From assembly GCF_001428505.1 (NCBI RefSeq), contig NZ_LMHU01000001.1, forward strand, positions 1,076,891 through 1,140,890: a stretch of DNA of 64,000 nt, written 5' to 3'. Each line of letters starts with the position of its first letter. Position 1 is the first letter of the stretch. The notes under the pieces were generated by a model. That model was given only the letters and a program-made list of their open reading frames with translations, was not told where the DNA came from and did not search any database. Shown here in pieces: positions 25,247 to 34,183 of this stretch. The DNA is from Terrabacter sp. Root181. GTDB taxonomy: Bacteria > Actinomycetota > Actinomycetes > Actinomycetales > Dermatophilaceae. The position numbers and the translations under genes were made by a program.

Positions 25247-26224
25247 ATGACGCTCAGCGACCTGACGATCCGGGCCCTGCGCCATGCCGACCAGGTCATG
25301 CACGAGGCGGACCGCAGCGACGTCTTCACCGTCTACGACGCCTGCCGGGCGGCCGTCGGGGCCATCACCAGACTCGACGACTTCTACGTCGCCCTCGTGC
25401 ACGAGCAGGACCGCGAGCTGTCCTACCCGTACGTCTTCAGCAACGGGCGCTACCTCGAGACCGGAACGCTTGCCTACGGCCCGAGCGGGGTCGTGGCCTG
25501 GGTGCTCGCCTCGCACCGGCCCTATCGCTACCGGGACGACGGTGGTGCCCTGCTCAACCGGGGAGTGCGGTTCGGCGACGGGCAGCTCTCCGCCGACGCC
25601 GTCGTCGTGCCGATGCTCGGCGTCGACGGGGTGGTGGGCCTGTTGGGTGCGTTGTCGGACACCCCGGACGTCATGACCGACGAGGTCGTGACGGCGCTGA
25701 CCTGGCTCGCGGCGCTGGTGCTCGACCGGATCCATGCGGCCAGCCCGGGTCGGCGTCTCAACCTCGGGGCGGTCTACCCGGAGCTCTCGGACGACGGGCG
25801 TGCCGGCACCCTGATGGCGGTCAACCAGGCGTCCTCGGCGCTGACCCGCCTGGCGCTCGACATCGAGGAGACGGCCGAGGAGCTGCCGCCGGACGCAGAC
25901 GACGGCGCTCGCGACCGGCTCGCCCTGCTCAGCCGACGCTGCTTCGAGGTGCAGGCTGCCCTCATGACCCGTCTCGGCGGCCGCGCCGAGACGGCCCGCG
26001 GGAGGAGTCCGGTGACCGACCCGCTCGAGGGGCTGTCCGCGCGGGAGCGGGAGGTCGTCGCCCTCGTCATCGGCCCGGACGGCGACCCGGGCAACGCAGG
26101 GATCGCGGCCGCCCTCGACATCGGCACCGCGACCGTGAAGACGCACGTCGCCTCGGTGCTCGCGAAGCTCGGGCTCCAGCACCGCAGCGAGCTGCGCTGG
26201 CTGGTGCGCCACGGGCCCGGCTGA
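25247..26224 (+). CDS. GAF-domain LuxR-type transcription regulator
   Basis: A 325-residue regulator. Residues 20-165 resemble a GAF sensory domain (DVFTVYDACRAAVGAI, YPYVFSNGRYLETG, VVPMLGVDGVVGLLGAL). A linker helix follows, and residues 258-320 form a LuxR/FixJ helix-turn-helix (GLSAREREVVALVIG, NAGIAAALDIGTATVKTH). It has no receiver domain, so a small molecule or redox signal is more likely than phosphorylation. It is preceded by a very strong ribosome site. Target genes are unknown; the PLD gene upstream and the minus-strand small gene downstream are candidates only. Confidence 0.85.
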   Translation: MTLSDLTIRALRHADQVMHEADRSDVFTVYDACRAAVGAITRLDDFYVALVHEQDRELSYPYVFSNGRYLETGTLAYGPSGVVAWVLASHRPYRYRDDGGALLNRGVRFGDGQLSADAVVVPMLGVDGVVGLLGALSDTPDVMTDEVVTALTWLAALVLDRIHAASPGRRLNLGAVYPELSDDGRAGTLMAVNQASSALTRLALDIEETAEELPPDADDGARDRLALLSRRCFEVQAALMTRLGGRAETARGRSPVTDPLEGLSAREREVVALVIGPDGDPGNAGIAAALDIGTATVKTHVASVLAKLGLQHRSELRWLVRHGPG

Positions 26225-26270
26225 GGGACCGCGCGGTCGTCCGCGCGCGGTCGTCCTCGTGGTCGTCGAC

Positions 26271-26555
26271 CTAGCGGAGGTCCTCCTCGCTGACGCCGAG
26301 ACGCACCTTGCCCTTGCTGGGGCAGTCGTCGGCGTGCGCGAGCGCGTCCTTGCGGGCCTTGTCGCGGGCTCGTCGCGCGGGGCCCGTCCAGTCGCAGCTC
26401 TTGCAGTAGCCGAGCACGAACGAGCCGTCCTCCTGGGTCGTGTCCGCGTCGACGCGCTCGAGGGTTGCGTGGTGCTTGTTGCCCTCGCCGTCCTTCACGG
26501 TCAGCTCGTCACCGCGACGCCTGAAGAACCGCGGGCCACCCCCAGACTTCGCCAT
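26271..26555 (-). CDS. small protein with Cys motif, unknown function
   Basis: A 94-residue basic protein. GYCKSCDWTGPARR contains a CxxC, and a third Cys with nearby His occurs in ALAHADDCPSKGK, which suggests a treble-clef or ribbon zinc site. The N-terminus GGGPRFFRRRGDEL is basic. The ATG at 26555 starts the coherent sequence. It is convergent with the GAF-LuxR gene. I cannot name a family. Confidence 0.65.
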   Translation of the reverse strand: MAKSGGGPRFFRRRGDELTVKDGEGNKHHATLERVDADTTQEDGSFVLGYCKSCDWTGPARRARDKARKDALAHADDCPSKGKVRLGVSEEDLR

Positions 26556-26664
26556 GGCGTCATCGTCGCCTGCTTCACGGCCGGGCACCAGTGGCCGTTC
26601 AGCGAACGGATGGTGTGCCACGTGACCCAGCCCGTCATGAGGTGCCGGCGCCCCCGTGATCGGA

Positions 26665-27387
26665 TCATCGTGTGGACGCGATGGCAACGACGCCCGGTTC
26701 AACCGCATCACCGTCCGCGAGAGTCGCGATCCTGCCGTCGGTGAGCTCGATGACCGCGTCGGCGGTGGCGAGGTGCTCGTGGTCGTGGGTGACCATCACC
26801 GTCGTGAGGTTGCGGTCGGTGGTCAGCTCACGCAGCAGGTCGAGCACGGCCTCTCCGCGGTGGCGGTCCAGGGCGCTCGTGGGTTCATCGACCAGCAGCA
26901 GGGACGGCTGGTTCATCAGGCCTCGAGCGATCGTGACACGTTGACGTTGTCCGCCGGAGAGCTGGCTGGGGCGCTTGTCTGCCTGGGGGACGAGTCCCAC
27001 CGCGCCAAGCAGGTCCATGGCCTGGATCCGGGCGGCATCGATGTCCCTCCCGGCGATGTGGGCGATCACGAGCAGCTGGTCCAGGGCCGTGAGTGAGGCA
27101 AGCAGGTTGGAGGTCTGGAACACGATGCCGATCCCCTCCCGTCGCGCCTTCGCGGTCTCGGTGCGACTGAGCTGGGCGAGGTCGCGCCCGTTGAGCAGGA
27201 CGCGCCCGGAGTCGGGGGTGATCAGTGTGGCCGCCACAGCGAGCAGGCTGGACTTGCCTGAGCCGGAAGGCCCGACGATCGCGGTGAGGGTGCCGGGTTC
27301 GGCGGTGAGACTGACGTGGTCGAGGGCGGTGAGGCGCTGCTCGCCGTCCGGGTAGGTGAGGGTGACGTCGTCGATGTGGAGGGTCAT
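26665..27387 (-). CDS. ABC transporter ATP-binding protein (MacB/LolD type)
   Basis: A 240-residue nucleotide-binding subunit. Walker A is GPSGSGKSS near residue 39, Q-loop VFQTSNL, signature LSGGQRQR, Walker B LLLVDEPTSAL, H-loop VTHDH. The QRLTALDHVSL N-terminal pattern and the partner permease place it with MacB/FtsE-like mechanotransmission transporters. Its start overlaps the permease stop on the minus strand (ATGA), so it is the second gene of a two-gene operon. Likely role: export of, or resistance to, a membrane-active compound. Confidence 0.94.
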   Translation of the reverse strand: MTLHIDDVTLTYPDGEQRLTALDHVSLTAEPGTLTAIVGPSGSGKSSLLAVAATLITPDSGRVLLNGRDLAQLSRTETAKARREGIGIVFQTSNLLASLTALDQLLVIAHIAGRDIDAARIQAMDLLGAVGLVPQADKRPSQLSGGQRQRVTIARGLMNQPSLLLVDEPTSALDRHRGEAVLDLLRELTTDRNLTTVMVTHDHEHLATADAVIELTDGRIATLADGDAVEPGVVAIASTR

Positions 27388-28481
27388 CGTGCACTTCCCA
27401 GGGCAGTGAGGGGGTCGACGGAGGTGACGGTGCGCAGCGAGACCGCCGCACCGACGAGGCCGAGCAGGATCATCACCGCGCTGGGGAACAGCAGGGTGGG
27501 CAGGGCCAGGACGAACGGGACGGCGGTGCCGGCGAAGGCTCTGATGGCTGCCCCGATCGCGGACGCGGCTGCGGTGCCGAGGGCCGTGCCGATGGCGAGC
27601 AGCGCCAGCGCCTGACCGAGTGCGTCCTTGAGCAGGTAGCCCGTGGAGGCACCGACGGCCTTGAGGATGGCGATCTCGCCGCTGCGCTGGACGGTCCAGA
27701 CCGTGAAGAAGGCGCCGATGACCAGGGCGGAGATCGCGAACAGCAGGACGCGCATGAGCTGCAGGGACCCGTTCTCGGAGGTGTAGGAGCCGATCCCGGA
27801 GAGCGACTCGGCCACCGTGAGGGTGCGGGTACCGAGGGCTTGGTCGGCGGCGGCGAGATCGGCTCCGCCGGTGGTGGTGAGGGCGATGACGGTGGCGTTG
27901 CCCGGCGTCAGCCCGGAGGATGGCGCGTTCTCGGTGGCCGCCCAGATCACCGGGGCGTGCGAGAACTCGTCATCGCCGGAGACGGCCTCCACGGTGACGA
28001 GCTGACCCGTCAGCTCGATCTGGTCACCCGCGGCGACCTCGAGCGAGGCGGCGGCCTTCGAGGACAGGACGACCCGGTCGGTGCCGACTCGCGGTGCCAG
28101 CGCGGAACCGGCCGGGACGGCGAACACCGCTACAGCGGCGCTGCGCCCGCTCCCGCTCCCGCTCCCGCTCCCGCTCCCGCTGGCACGGGTCATCGCGATG
28201 CGGACCGGATCGGCGCTGACCACGCCGTCCACGGAGGCCCACTCCTGCTGGACGGAGGGGGTGATCGAGGACTCGGTGAAGGCCAGCTTCTGTCCCTCGG
28301 CCGGGGCTGAGAACACGAGGTGGTCGGCGGGCAGGTCGGTGATGGCGGAGGTGTTGCCCCGCGCGAGTCCGGCGGTCAGGCCGGACAGCAGGACAACGAG
28401 CATGGTGATGAGGGTGACGACGGCCCCCATCAGCGCGAACCGCCCCTTGGCATGGCGGAGATCTCGGATGGCGACGAACAC
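27384..28481 (-). CDS. FtsX-like ABC transporter permease
   Basis: A 365-residue MacB/FtsX-type permease: one N-terminal helix (ALMGAVVTLITMLVVLLSGL), a large extracytoplasmic domain of about 200 residues, then three C-terminal helices (LLFAISALVIGAFFTVW, ALGQALALLAIGTALG, SAVMILLGLVGAAVSL). The GTG at 28481 is preceded by GGAAAGGA. Inside the extracytoplasmic domain is an odd (Gly-Ser)n run encoded by a hexamer tandem repeat. It is divergent from a two-component system that may sense the same agent. Confidence 0.9.
   Translation of the reverse strand: MFVAIRDLRHAKGRFALMGAVVTLITMLVVLLSGLTAGLARGNTSAITDLPADHLVFSAPAEGQKLAFTESSITPSVQQEWASVDGVVSADPVRIAMTRASGSGSGSGSGSGRSAAVAVFAVPAGSALAPRVGTDRVVLSSKAAASLEVAAGDQIELTGQLVTVEAVSGDDEFSHAPVIWAATENAPSSGLTPGNATVIALTTTGGADLAAADQALGTRTLTVAESLSGIGSYTSENGSLQLMRVLLFAISALVIGAFFTVWTVQRSGEIAILKAVGASTGYLLKDALGQALALLAIGTALGTAAASAIGAAIRAFAGTAVPFVLALPTLLFPSAVMILLGLVGAAVSLRTVTSVDPLTALGSAR
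28149..28181. repeat. hexanucleotide tandem repeat coding for Gly-Ser
   Basis: Five GCTCCC units plus a partial unit on the plus strand, read as alternating Gly and Ser in the permease on the minus strand. Being in units of six, copy changes would keep frame but alter linker length. Confidence 0.9.
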
Positions 28482-28710
28482 GCCGGTGGCTTCCTTTCCA
28501 CGGTGTCCCGGCTCGTGCACGCCCGCCCGTGGGCTCCAGCGCTCGGATGACCGGCGCGCCGCGGTTGCGGCGCCACAGGCAACGTTCCTCGATCCGCACG
28601 CTCGCGGCATCGGGCGTGAGTACGGATCCGCGCGATCAAGAGATGCAGTGGCCGTTCAACCCTTTGATGGATGCGCCACCTCGCGTCGGCGCCATAGGCT
28701 CTCCAGCGAC

Positions 28711-29976
28711 ATGATCCACGGTGCCCGGAGCCAGCCCCATCACGATGCGGCCACCCGCCGGTGGGAACCGACCCCGGTGCCGGCCCTGCTGCGAGCGGGG
28801 TTGCACCTGCTGGTCGGCGCACTGCTCGTCCTCGTGGCCGGGCGCAGCGCCTCCGACCAGGCTCCCGGCTGGCCGTGGGTCGTGGCATTCGCTGCTCTCG
28901 TGGGAGTCGTCTATGCGGTCGGAGCCAGGTCGGCGGTCGTCGCCGGGTCCCAGCTCGCGGCCGGCGCCTGGCTCGCGCTGTTGCTCTCGGCCTGGGTCGC
29001 CCTGCTGATCCTGACCCCGGAGGCCGTCTACCTGGCGTTCCCCTGGTTCTTGCTGCTGCTGCACCTCCTGCCGCCGCGGCAAGGGCTCGCAGCAGTCGCC
29101 GTCGTGACCCTGGTGTCGGTCGCCGGGTTCGGCTGGCACCAGGAGACGTTCACGGCTGCAATGGCGATCGGACCCGTGCTGGGAGCCGTTGTCCCGATCG
29201 CCACCGTCTTCGGCTACCAGGCGTTGCAGGCCGAGTCGGAGCAGCGACGGCAGCTGATCGTCGAGCTCGACCGCACCCGCACCGAGCTGGCCGCCGCCCA
29301 ACACCGTGCGGGCGTTCTCGACGAGCGAGAACGCCTGGCTCGGGAGATCCACGACACCCTCGCCCAAGGCCTGTCCAGCATCCAGCTGCTCCTGCAAGCG
29401 GCCTCCCGCTCCCTGGACCCCGACCGCGAGGTCGACCCGGCCCGGGCGGCGGTCCTCGTCGAGCAGGCCCGCGTCGCCGCGAAGGACAACCTGGCAGAGG
29501 CCCGCCGCGTCGTCCGCGCCCTGACCCCGGGCGACCTCGAAAGCTCAACCCTGCCGGCGGCTCTGCAGCGACTGTGCGACACGACCGCCTCCCGGACCGG
29601 CATCGACGTCGTCTTCCACGACGAGGGTCCGGCGACCGCCGTGGCCAAGCCCGTGGAGGTCGCCCTGCTCCGGATCGCCCAGGGCGCGCTCGGTAACGCC
29701 GCGCAGCACTCGCGAGCCACCCGCGCCGATGTCACCCTGACCATCATGGACAGCGAGGTGACCCTCGACATCGTCGACAACGGGATCGGCTTCGCCACCG
29801 ACGCGCCCGCCGCCGACAAGCCCGGCAGTGGGGGCTATGGCCTCGGGTCCATGCGCTCTCGGACTGCCGAGCTCGGCGGCACGCTGACGGTCGAGTCCCA
29901 ACCCGGCCGCGGCACAGCGGTATCGGTTCATCTCGACCGGGTCAGCGCGACCCCAGCCACCGGTGAGCGCCAGTGA
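28711..29976 (+). CDS. sensor histidine kinase (NarL/LiaS family)
   Basis: A 421-residue membrane kinase. Five or six hydrophobic segments occupy residues 20-170 with no large outer domain. A coiled linker (QRRQLIVELDRTRTELA) leads to the HisKA_3 box REIHDTLAQGLSSIQ with the phosphorylated His, and to an HATPase domain with GNAAQHSRA, DNGIGF and GYGLGSMRSRTAEL. It partners with the response regulator, whose start overlaps its stop. The ATG at 28711 follows a weak ribosome site. The divergent ABC genes suggest sensing of membrane stress through an intramembrane sensor. Confidence 0.93.
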   Translation: MIHGARSQPHHDAATRRWEPTPVPALLRAGLHLLVGALLVLVAGRSASDQAPGWPWVVAFAALVGVVYAVGARSAVVAGSQLAAGAWLALLLSAWVALLILTPEAVYLAFPWFLLLLHLLPPRQGLAAVAVVTLVSVAGFGWHQETFTAAMAIGPVLGAVVPIATVFGYQALQAESEQRRQLIVELDRTRTELAAAQHRAGVLDERERLAREIHDTLAQGLSSIQLLLQAASRSLDPDREVDPARAAVLVEQARVAAKDNLAEARRVVRALTPGDLESSTLPAALQRLCDTTASRTGIDVVFHDEGPATAVAKPVEVALLRIAQGALGNAAQHSRATRADVTLTIMDSEVTLDIVDNGIGFATDAPAADKPGSGGYGLGSMRSRTAELGGTLTVESQPGRGTAVSVHLDRVSATPATGERQ

Positions 29977-30617
29977 CTGCGATCCGTCTCCTTCTTGCCG
30001 ACGACCATCCGGTGGTGCGCGCGGGACTGCGCGCCGTCCTGGAGTCCGAGCCGGACATCGCGGTCGTCGACGACGTCGACACCGCAGAGGCTGCGGTCGA
30101 GCGTGCCGGCCGCGGTGACATCGACGTCGTCCTGATGGACCTCCAGTTCGGCACCGGCCTGAGTGGCAGCGCCGCGACCCGGCAGATCACCATGGCGCCG
30201 GCCGCTCCACGCGTCATCATCCTGACCACCTACGACACCGACGCCGACATCATCGCTGCCGTCGAGGCAGGCGCCTGCGGCTACCTGCTCAAGGACGCTC
30301 CACCGGATGAGCTCAGTGCGGCCGTGCGTACGGCCGCAGCGGGGCAGTCGGCCCTCGCGCCCGCCATCGCCGGCCGCCTCATCGAGCGGATCCGCATCCC
30401 GTCACAGGCATTGAGCACCCGGGAGACCGATGTGTTGGTCCTCGTGGCGGCGGGCAGGTCGAACCAACAGATCGCGTCCGAGCTCTTCGTGTCCCAGGCC
30501 ACCGTCAAGTCACACCTCGTGCACATCTTCGCCAAGCTCGACGTGGACTCACGAACCGCCGCGGTGGCCGTGGCCGTCCAGCGAGGACTGATTCGCCGGA
30601 GCGATCGCCCACGGTAG
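29973..30617 (+). CDS. NarL/LuxR-family response regulator
   Basis: A 214-residue regulator. The receiver domain (residues 1-120) has the acidic pocket ADDHP, the phospho-acceptor Asp in VVLMDLQFG near residue 54, the TT switch in ILTTYD and Lys in LLKDAPPD. Residues 148-210 form a LuxR HTH (LSTRETDVLVLVAAGRSNQQ through ATVKSHLVHIFAKL). The GTG start overlaps the kinase stop by 4 bp. It likely controls the divergent ABC exporter operon and perhaps the lipoprotein that follows. Confidence 0.94.
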   Translation: MTAIRLLLADDHPVVRAGLRAVLESEPDIAVVDDVDTAEAAVERAGRGDIDVVLMDLQFGTGLSGSAATRQITMAPAAPRVIILTTYDTDADIIAAVEAGACGYLLKDAPPDELSAAVRTAAAGQSALAPAIAGRLIERIRIPSQALSTRETDVLVLVAAGRSNQQIASELFVSQATVKSHLVHIFAKLDVDSRTAAVAVAVQRGLIRRSDRPR

Positions 30618-30671
30618 ACAGATCATCGGCACCACCCGGACACTGACACCGACGGCCGCAGAGGAGGAGAC

Positions 30672-31073
30672 GTGTCCCGCTTCGGATTGACTGCCCTGGC
30701 TCTCCTTGTCGTCGTCGCGACCTCCGGCTGCGCCGTCAGCGACGGATCCGGCGGCGCGGCGGATGCCACGAGCACCCCCCGGGCCGCCGAACCCACGAGC
30801 GGTGTCGACCCCGAGGCTCTCGCGATCGCTGATCTCGCTGCCCTGACAGGCGTCGACCCTGCCGACATCGACGTGGTCACCCACGAGCGGGTCACGTGGC
30901 CCGACGGCTCGCTCGGCTGTCCCAAGCCGGGCTACTCGTACACGCAGGCGCTGGTCGACGGCTATCGCATCGTGTTGCGTGCCGGGGCCGAGGAGTACGT
31001 CTACCACGGAGCAGACGGGCAAAAGCCCTTCCGCTGCGTCCAGACCGGCTCCAACGGGGCAGTCGGCGGCTGA
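30672..31073 (+). CDS. predicted lipoprotein
   Basis: A 133-residue secreted lipoprotein: signal LTALALLVVVATSGC with a lipobox Cys at residue 20, then a Ser/Thr/Ala-rich linker. The folded part contains ERVTWPDGSLGCPKPGYSYT and VDGYRIVLRAG, a pattern recurring in actinobacterial lipoproteins of unknown function; two further Cys could form a disulfide. The GTG start has GAGGAGGAGA upstream. It follows the response regulator by 54 bp and may be part of its regulon. Confidence 0.82.
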   Translation: MSRFGLTALALLVVVATSGCAVSDGSGGAADATSTPRAAEPTSGVDPEALAIADLAALTGVDPADIDVVTHERVTWPDGSLGCPKPGYSYTQALVDGYRIVLRAGAEEYVYHGADGQKPFRCVQTGSNGAVGG

Positions 31074-31080
31074 GTCCGCG

Positions 31081-31962
31081 TCACGAGGTCGGCGCACGCG
31101 CCGTCTCGAGCGCGCGGCGGGCGCTGGTGGCGGCGCGCAGAAGCGCCGCACCGACCGGCAGCGACCGGTGCTCGTCGGAGAGGATCTCGACACCCCACGG
31201 CCCGGCCCAGCCGGCGGACCTCAGGGCCGCGATCATGCCCGCGAGGTCGAAGCTGCCCTCGCCGCAGTACCGGCGGCGGTGGACGGTGTCCTCGAAGAGG
31301 GAGCCGACCACCTGTGGGTCCGCGTCGTTCAGCTCGACCCCGATGATGCGTTCGAGCGGCACCGTCGCCAGGTCCGACGGTGGCGTCCCGGCGCGGGCGA
31401 TGTGCCAGGTGTCGATGATGACGCCGCCCGCCGGGTGCCCGGCCTCGGTGACCAGTCGCAGCCCCTCCTCGAGCGATGCGACGTTGGACCACGGGAAGAA
31501 CTCGATCCCGAGGCGGGCGCCCACGTCCTGCGCCTGGGCGGCGAGCTCGGCGAACCGTGCAGCCCAGAGGCTGCGGTCCCACGGCGCGTTGTCGCCGTCG
31601 GGGGTGACCTTGAGGTGGCGGGCACCCAAGGTCTCCGCGGCCTCGAGGAGTGCCCGGCGCACGCGGTCGGACTCGTGTCGGTGGGCTCCATCGTCCCACC
31701 AGTACGGGATGCCCTCCAGCTCGAGGTGGGTGATCCCGCTGTCGGTGAGCAGGGCGCGAATCCCCTTGAGGCCGTATGCCGTCACGGCCGCAGGGAGGTC
31801 GTCGGAGAGGAGGCCGAAGCCTGGGTACCCGGCGGCCGACGCGGCCTCGACGCGCTCGCGCAGGGTGAGCGGGCTGCGCAGGTCGGCGCGGTCGGAGGCG
31901 GCGTCCCCGGCACTCGTCCAGCACGTGGCGAGGAGGTCGTCGGGTGCGGATCGGGACGTCAT
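31081..31962 (-). CDS. sugar phosphate isomerase/epimerase (TIM barrel)
   Basis: A 293-residue xylose-isomerase-like TIM-barrel protein. Metal-site features are IEFFPWSN (Glu), VIIDTWHIARAG (Asp, His), GVELNDADP and WGVEIL (Glu), the typical order for IolE/IolI/Hyi-type enzymes. It is the last gene of a minus-strand operon with two Gfo/Idh/MocA dehydrogenases, and overlaps the middle gene by 4 bp. This context points to sugar or inositol-like catabolism. Confidence 0.9.
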   Translation of the reverse strand: MTSRSAPDDLLATCWTSAGDAASDRADLRSPLTLRERVEAASAAGYPGFGLLSDDLPAAVTAYGLKGIRALLTDSGITHLELEGIPYWWDDGAHRHESDRVRRALLEAAETLGARHLKVTPDGDNAPWDRSLWAARFAELAAQAQDVGARLGIEFFPWSNVASLEEGLRLVTEAGHPAGGVIIDTWHIARAGTPPSDLATVPLERIIGVELNDADPQVVGSLFEDTVHRRRYCGEGSFDLAGMIAALRSAGWAGPWGVEILSDEHRSLPVGAALLRAATSARRALETARAPTS

Positions 31963-33008
31963 CGGACGGCCCTCTCGGGGTCGACGTGCGTGGGTCGGGG
32001 GCCCAGGCCCACCGCCTCGTAGCACTGGTCGATGAGGCGCATCGTCAGCACGGCGTCGTCGGCGTCGGGACGGGCCGGGGTGCCGGTGCGGATCGCCGTC
32101 GTGAGGGCCTCGAGCTGGTAGGTGTACGAGGAGCGTCGACCGAGGTGCTCGGTGCGGGTGCCGGCTGCGGTGGTGACGACGAGCCGGTCGTCGTGGTGGG
32201 GGTTGACGAAGTCGGTGATGACCGCCTCGCCGGCGGTGCCGACGAGGCGATGGCTCATCTCGTGGTGGTCGCTCGCCATGCTGCAGCCGGCGGTCCCGGT
32301 GACGCCGTCGGGGAACTCCAGCTCCGCGGTGAGCCACTCGTCGACCCCCGGGTGACCGCTCCGCTCACCGCCGGTCGCGCTGACCAGAGCAGGCTCGCCG
32401 CCGGCGAACGGGGCGAGCAGGCGCAGGGTGTGCAGGCTGTAGCAGCCGAGGTCCATGAGGGCCCCGCCGCCGAGCTCGAAGGACCATCGAGGGTCTGACG
32501 GAGCGGGAGCCGGCATGTCCATGACGGTCTCGACGTGTCGCAGCTCGCCGATCTCGCCGCTCGCGAGGATGGCGTGGAGTCGCGCGACGAGTGGGTGCCA
32601 GAGGTAGTGGAAGCCCTCGAAGAACTGTCGGTCGCTCCGGCGCGCGGCCGCAGCGACGGTCTCGGCCTCGGCCGCGTTGCTCGCGGACGGCTTCTCGGTG
32701 AAGACGTGCTTGCCGGCGCCCAGCGTGGAGAGGTTCCACGGCCCGTGGAGGCTGTTGGCCAGCGGGTTGTAGACCACCTCCACCTCGGGGTCCTCGATGA
32801 CGTCGAGGTAGGAGTCGTGGACCCGTTCGACGCCATGGGCCTGCGCGAACGCGCTGGCCCTGGAGCGGTCGCGAGCGGCGACGGCGACGAGTCGGGCACC
32901 GGTGATCCTCGCGGGTTTCACGAGGGCGAGCTCGGTGATGCGTGCGGCCCCGAGGATGCCGAGGCGCAGCGGCTCCGTGGCCGGCATCTCGCCGGTCGAG
33001 CCCGTCAT
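31959..33008 (-). CDS. Gfo/Idh/MocA-family NAD(P)-dependent oxidoreductase
   Basis: A 349-residue dehydrogenase: N-terminal Rossmann motif LGILGAARITELALVKPA, the conserved EKP in FTEKPSASN, and the C-terminal substrate domain beginning FEGFHYLWHP. The segment GGGALMDLGCYSLHTLRLL carries the catalytic Asp/His region. Close in style to glucose-fructose oxidoreductase and D-xylose dehydrogenase. Both ends overlap neighbours by 4 bp, so it is firmly within the operon. Substrate unknown. Confidence 0.93.
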   Translation of the reverse strand: MTGSTGEMPATEPLRLGILGAARITELALVKPARITGARLVAVAARDRSRASAFAQAHGVERVHDSYLDVIEDPEVEVVYNPLANSLHGPWNLSTLGAGKHVFTEKPSASNAAEAETVAAAARRSDRQFFEGFHYLWHPLVARLHAILASGEIGELRHVETVMDMPAPAPSDPRWSFELGGGALMDLGCYSLHTLRLLAPFAGGEPALVSATGGERSGHPGVDEWLTAELEFPDGVTGTAGCSMASDHHEMSHRLVGTAGEAVITDFVNPHHDDRLVVTTAAGTRTEHLGRRSSYTYQLEALTTAIRTGTPARPDADDAVLTMRLIDQCYEAVGLGPRPTHVDPERAVR

Positions 33009-34009
33009 GGGAGCCGGACCTCGTCGATCCGCACGGGGCGGTGCTCGCGCAGGGACAGGGCGGCGGCTTCGGCGATGTAGGCCACGGCGAGGGCGTCATC
33101 GACCGTGCACGGCGAGCTCCGCTCTCCCGCAACGACATCCGTGAACGCCTGCAGCTCGGCGCGGAAGGCAGCCGTGAGCCGGTCCATGAAGAAGGTGGCC
33201 GGCGGTCCGGCGGGCCAGGTCGCTCCCGGCTCGAGGTTGCGCAGGGGAGTCGTGTCGCTCCACCCGGCTGCGACGCTGTCCTCGGTCCCGTGCAGCTCGA
33301 GGCGCACGTCGTAGCCGCGCGGGTTGTAGCGGGTGTTCGACACGACCGCGGTGGCGCCGTCGTCGAAGGTCAGCAGGGTGGCCGCCGTGGCGACGTCGCC
33401 GAGCTCGGCGAAGAAGTCCGCGCCCCGTGCGCTCCCGGTGGCGTACACCTCGACGACCTCCCGGCCGGTCACCCAGCGGACGGTGTCGAAGTCGTGCACG
33501 CTGCAGTCGCGGAAGATCCCGCCGGAGGTCTCGATGTACGCGCGCGGTGCGGGCGACGGGTCCAGCGTGGTCGACCGCACCGTGTGGACCCAGCCGAGCT
33601 CGCCGGACTCGACAGCGGACCGGGCGGCGCTGAAGGCGGGGTCGAAGCGGCGCGGGTAGCCGACCTGCACCGGTGTCCCGCGTTCGGTCACGTGGCGGGC
33701 GATCGCCACGGCCTCGGCGAGGTCGCCCGACAACGGCTTCTCGCAGAAGACCGGCACCCCTGCCTCGACGCCGGCCCGGATCAGCTCGGTGTGCGCGTCG
33801 GTGGCCGCGGCGATGACGATGGCGTCGACACCGCCGGCCAAGAGGCTCGCGGGCGAGTCGGCCACGTCGGCGCCGACCCGCTCCGCGACGGCTCTCGTCG
33901 CGGCCGGGACGACGTCCGTCACGACGAGGGAGTCGACGGCGGGCAGCCGGGACAGGGTGTCGGCGTGGAACGAGCCGATTCGACCGAGACCGATCAGGCC
34001 AAGGCGCAT
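33005..34009 (-). CDS. inositol 2-dehydrogenase-like oxidoreductase
   Basis: A 334-residue Gfo/Idh/MocA enzyme. Rossmann motif LGLIGLGRIGSFHADTL, EKP motif in FCEKPLSGDL, VGYPRRFDPAFSAA, and the catalytic pattern GGIFRDCSVHDFDTVRWV (Asp...His). This arrangement matches IolG-type inositol dehydrogenases best, though related scyllo-inositol or other polyol enzymes are possible. First gene of the three-gene operon, 174 bp downstream of the LacI regulator on the same strand. Confidence 0.9.
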   Translation of the reverse strand: MRLGLIGLGRIGSFHADTLSRLPAVDSLVVTDVVPAATRAVAERVGADVADSPASLLAGGVDAIVIAAATDAHTELIRAGVEAGVPVFCEKPLSGDLAEAVAIARHVTERGTPVQVGYPRRFDPAFSAARSAVESGELGWVHTVRSTTLDPSPAPRAYIETSGGIFRDCSVHDFDTVRWVTGREVVEVYATGSARGADFFAELGDVATAATLLTFDDGATAVVSNTRYNPRGYDVRLELHGTEDSVAAGWSDTTPLRNLEPGATWPAGPPATFFMDRLTAAFRAELQAFTDVVAGERSSPCTVDDALAVAYIAEAAALSLREHRPVRIDEVRLP

Positions 34010-34183
34010 GGGTTCTCCTCGGGGCGGGTGCGAGTGCCACGACCCCGCGCACCCGATCCGCCGAGGCGACCGAGGACGTCGTGGTCCCGGTTGATGACCC
34101 CAGCGTGGGGCTCCTCGCGGCGGCGTGGCGCCGGCCGAACCCCTCAATAAGCCCTCAGTACCGCAGCCCGCCCGCGCCGGTCG

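Noticed and set aside
16520-31100. A second copy of the tRNA-Tyr 3' end as the far attachment site
   Set aside because: I looked for the GGTTCGAATCC/ACCTGCC core further right and did not find one in the window.
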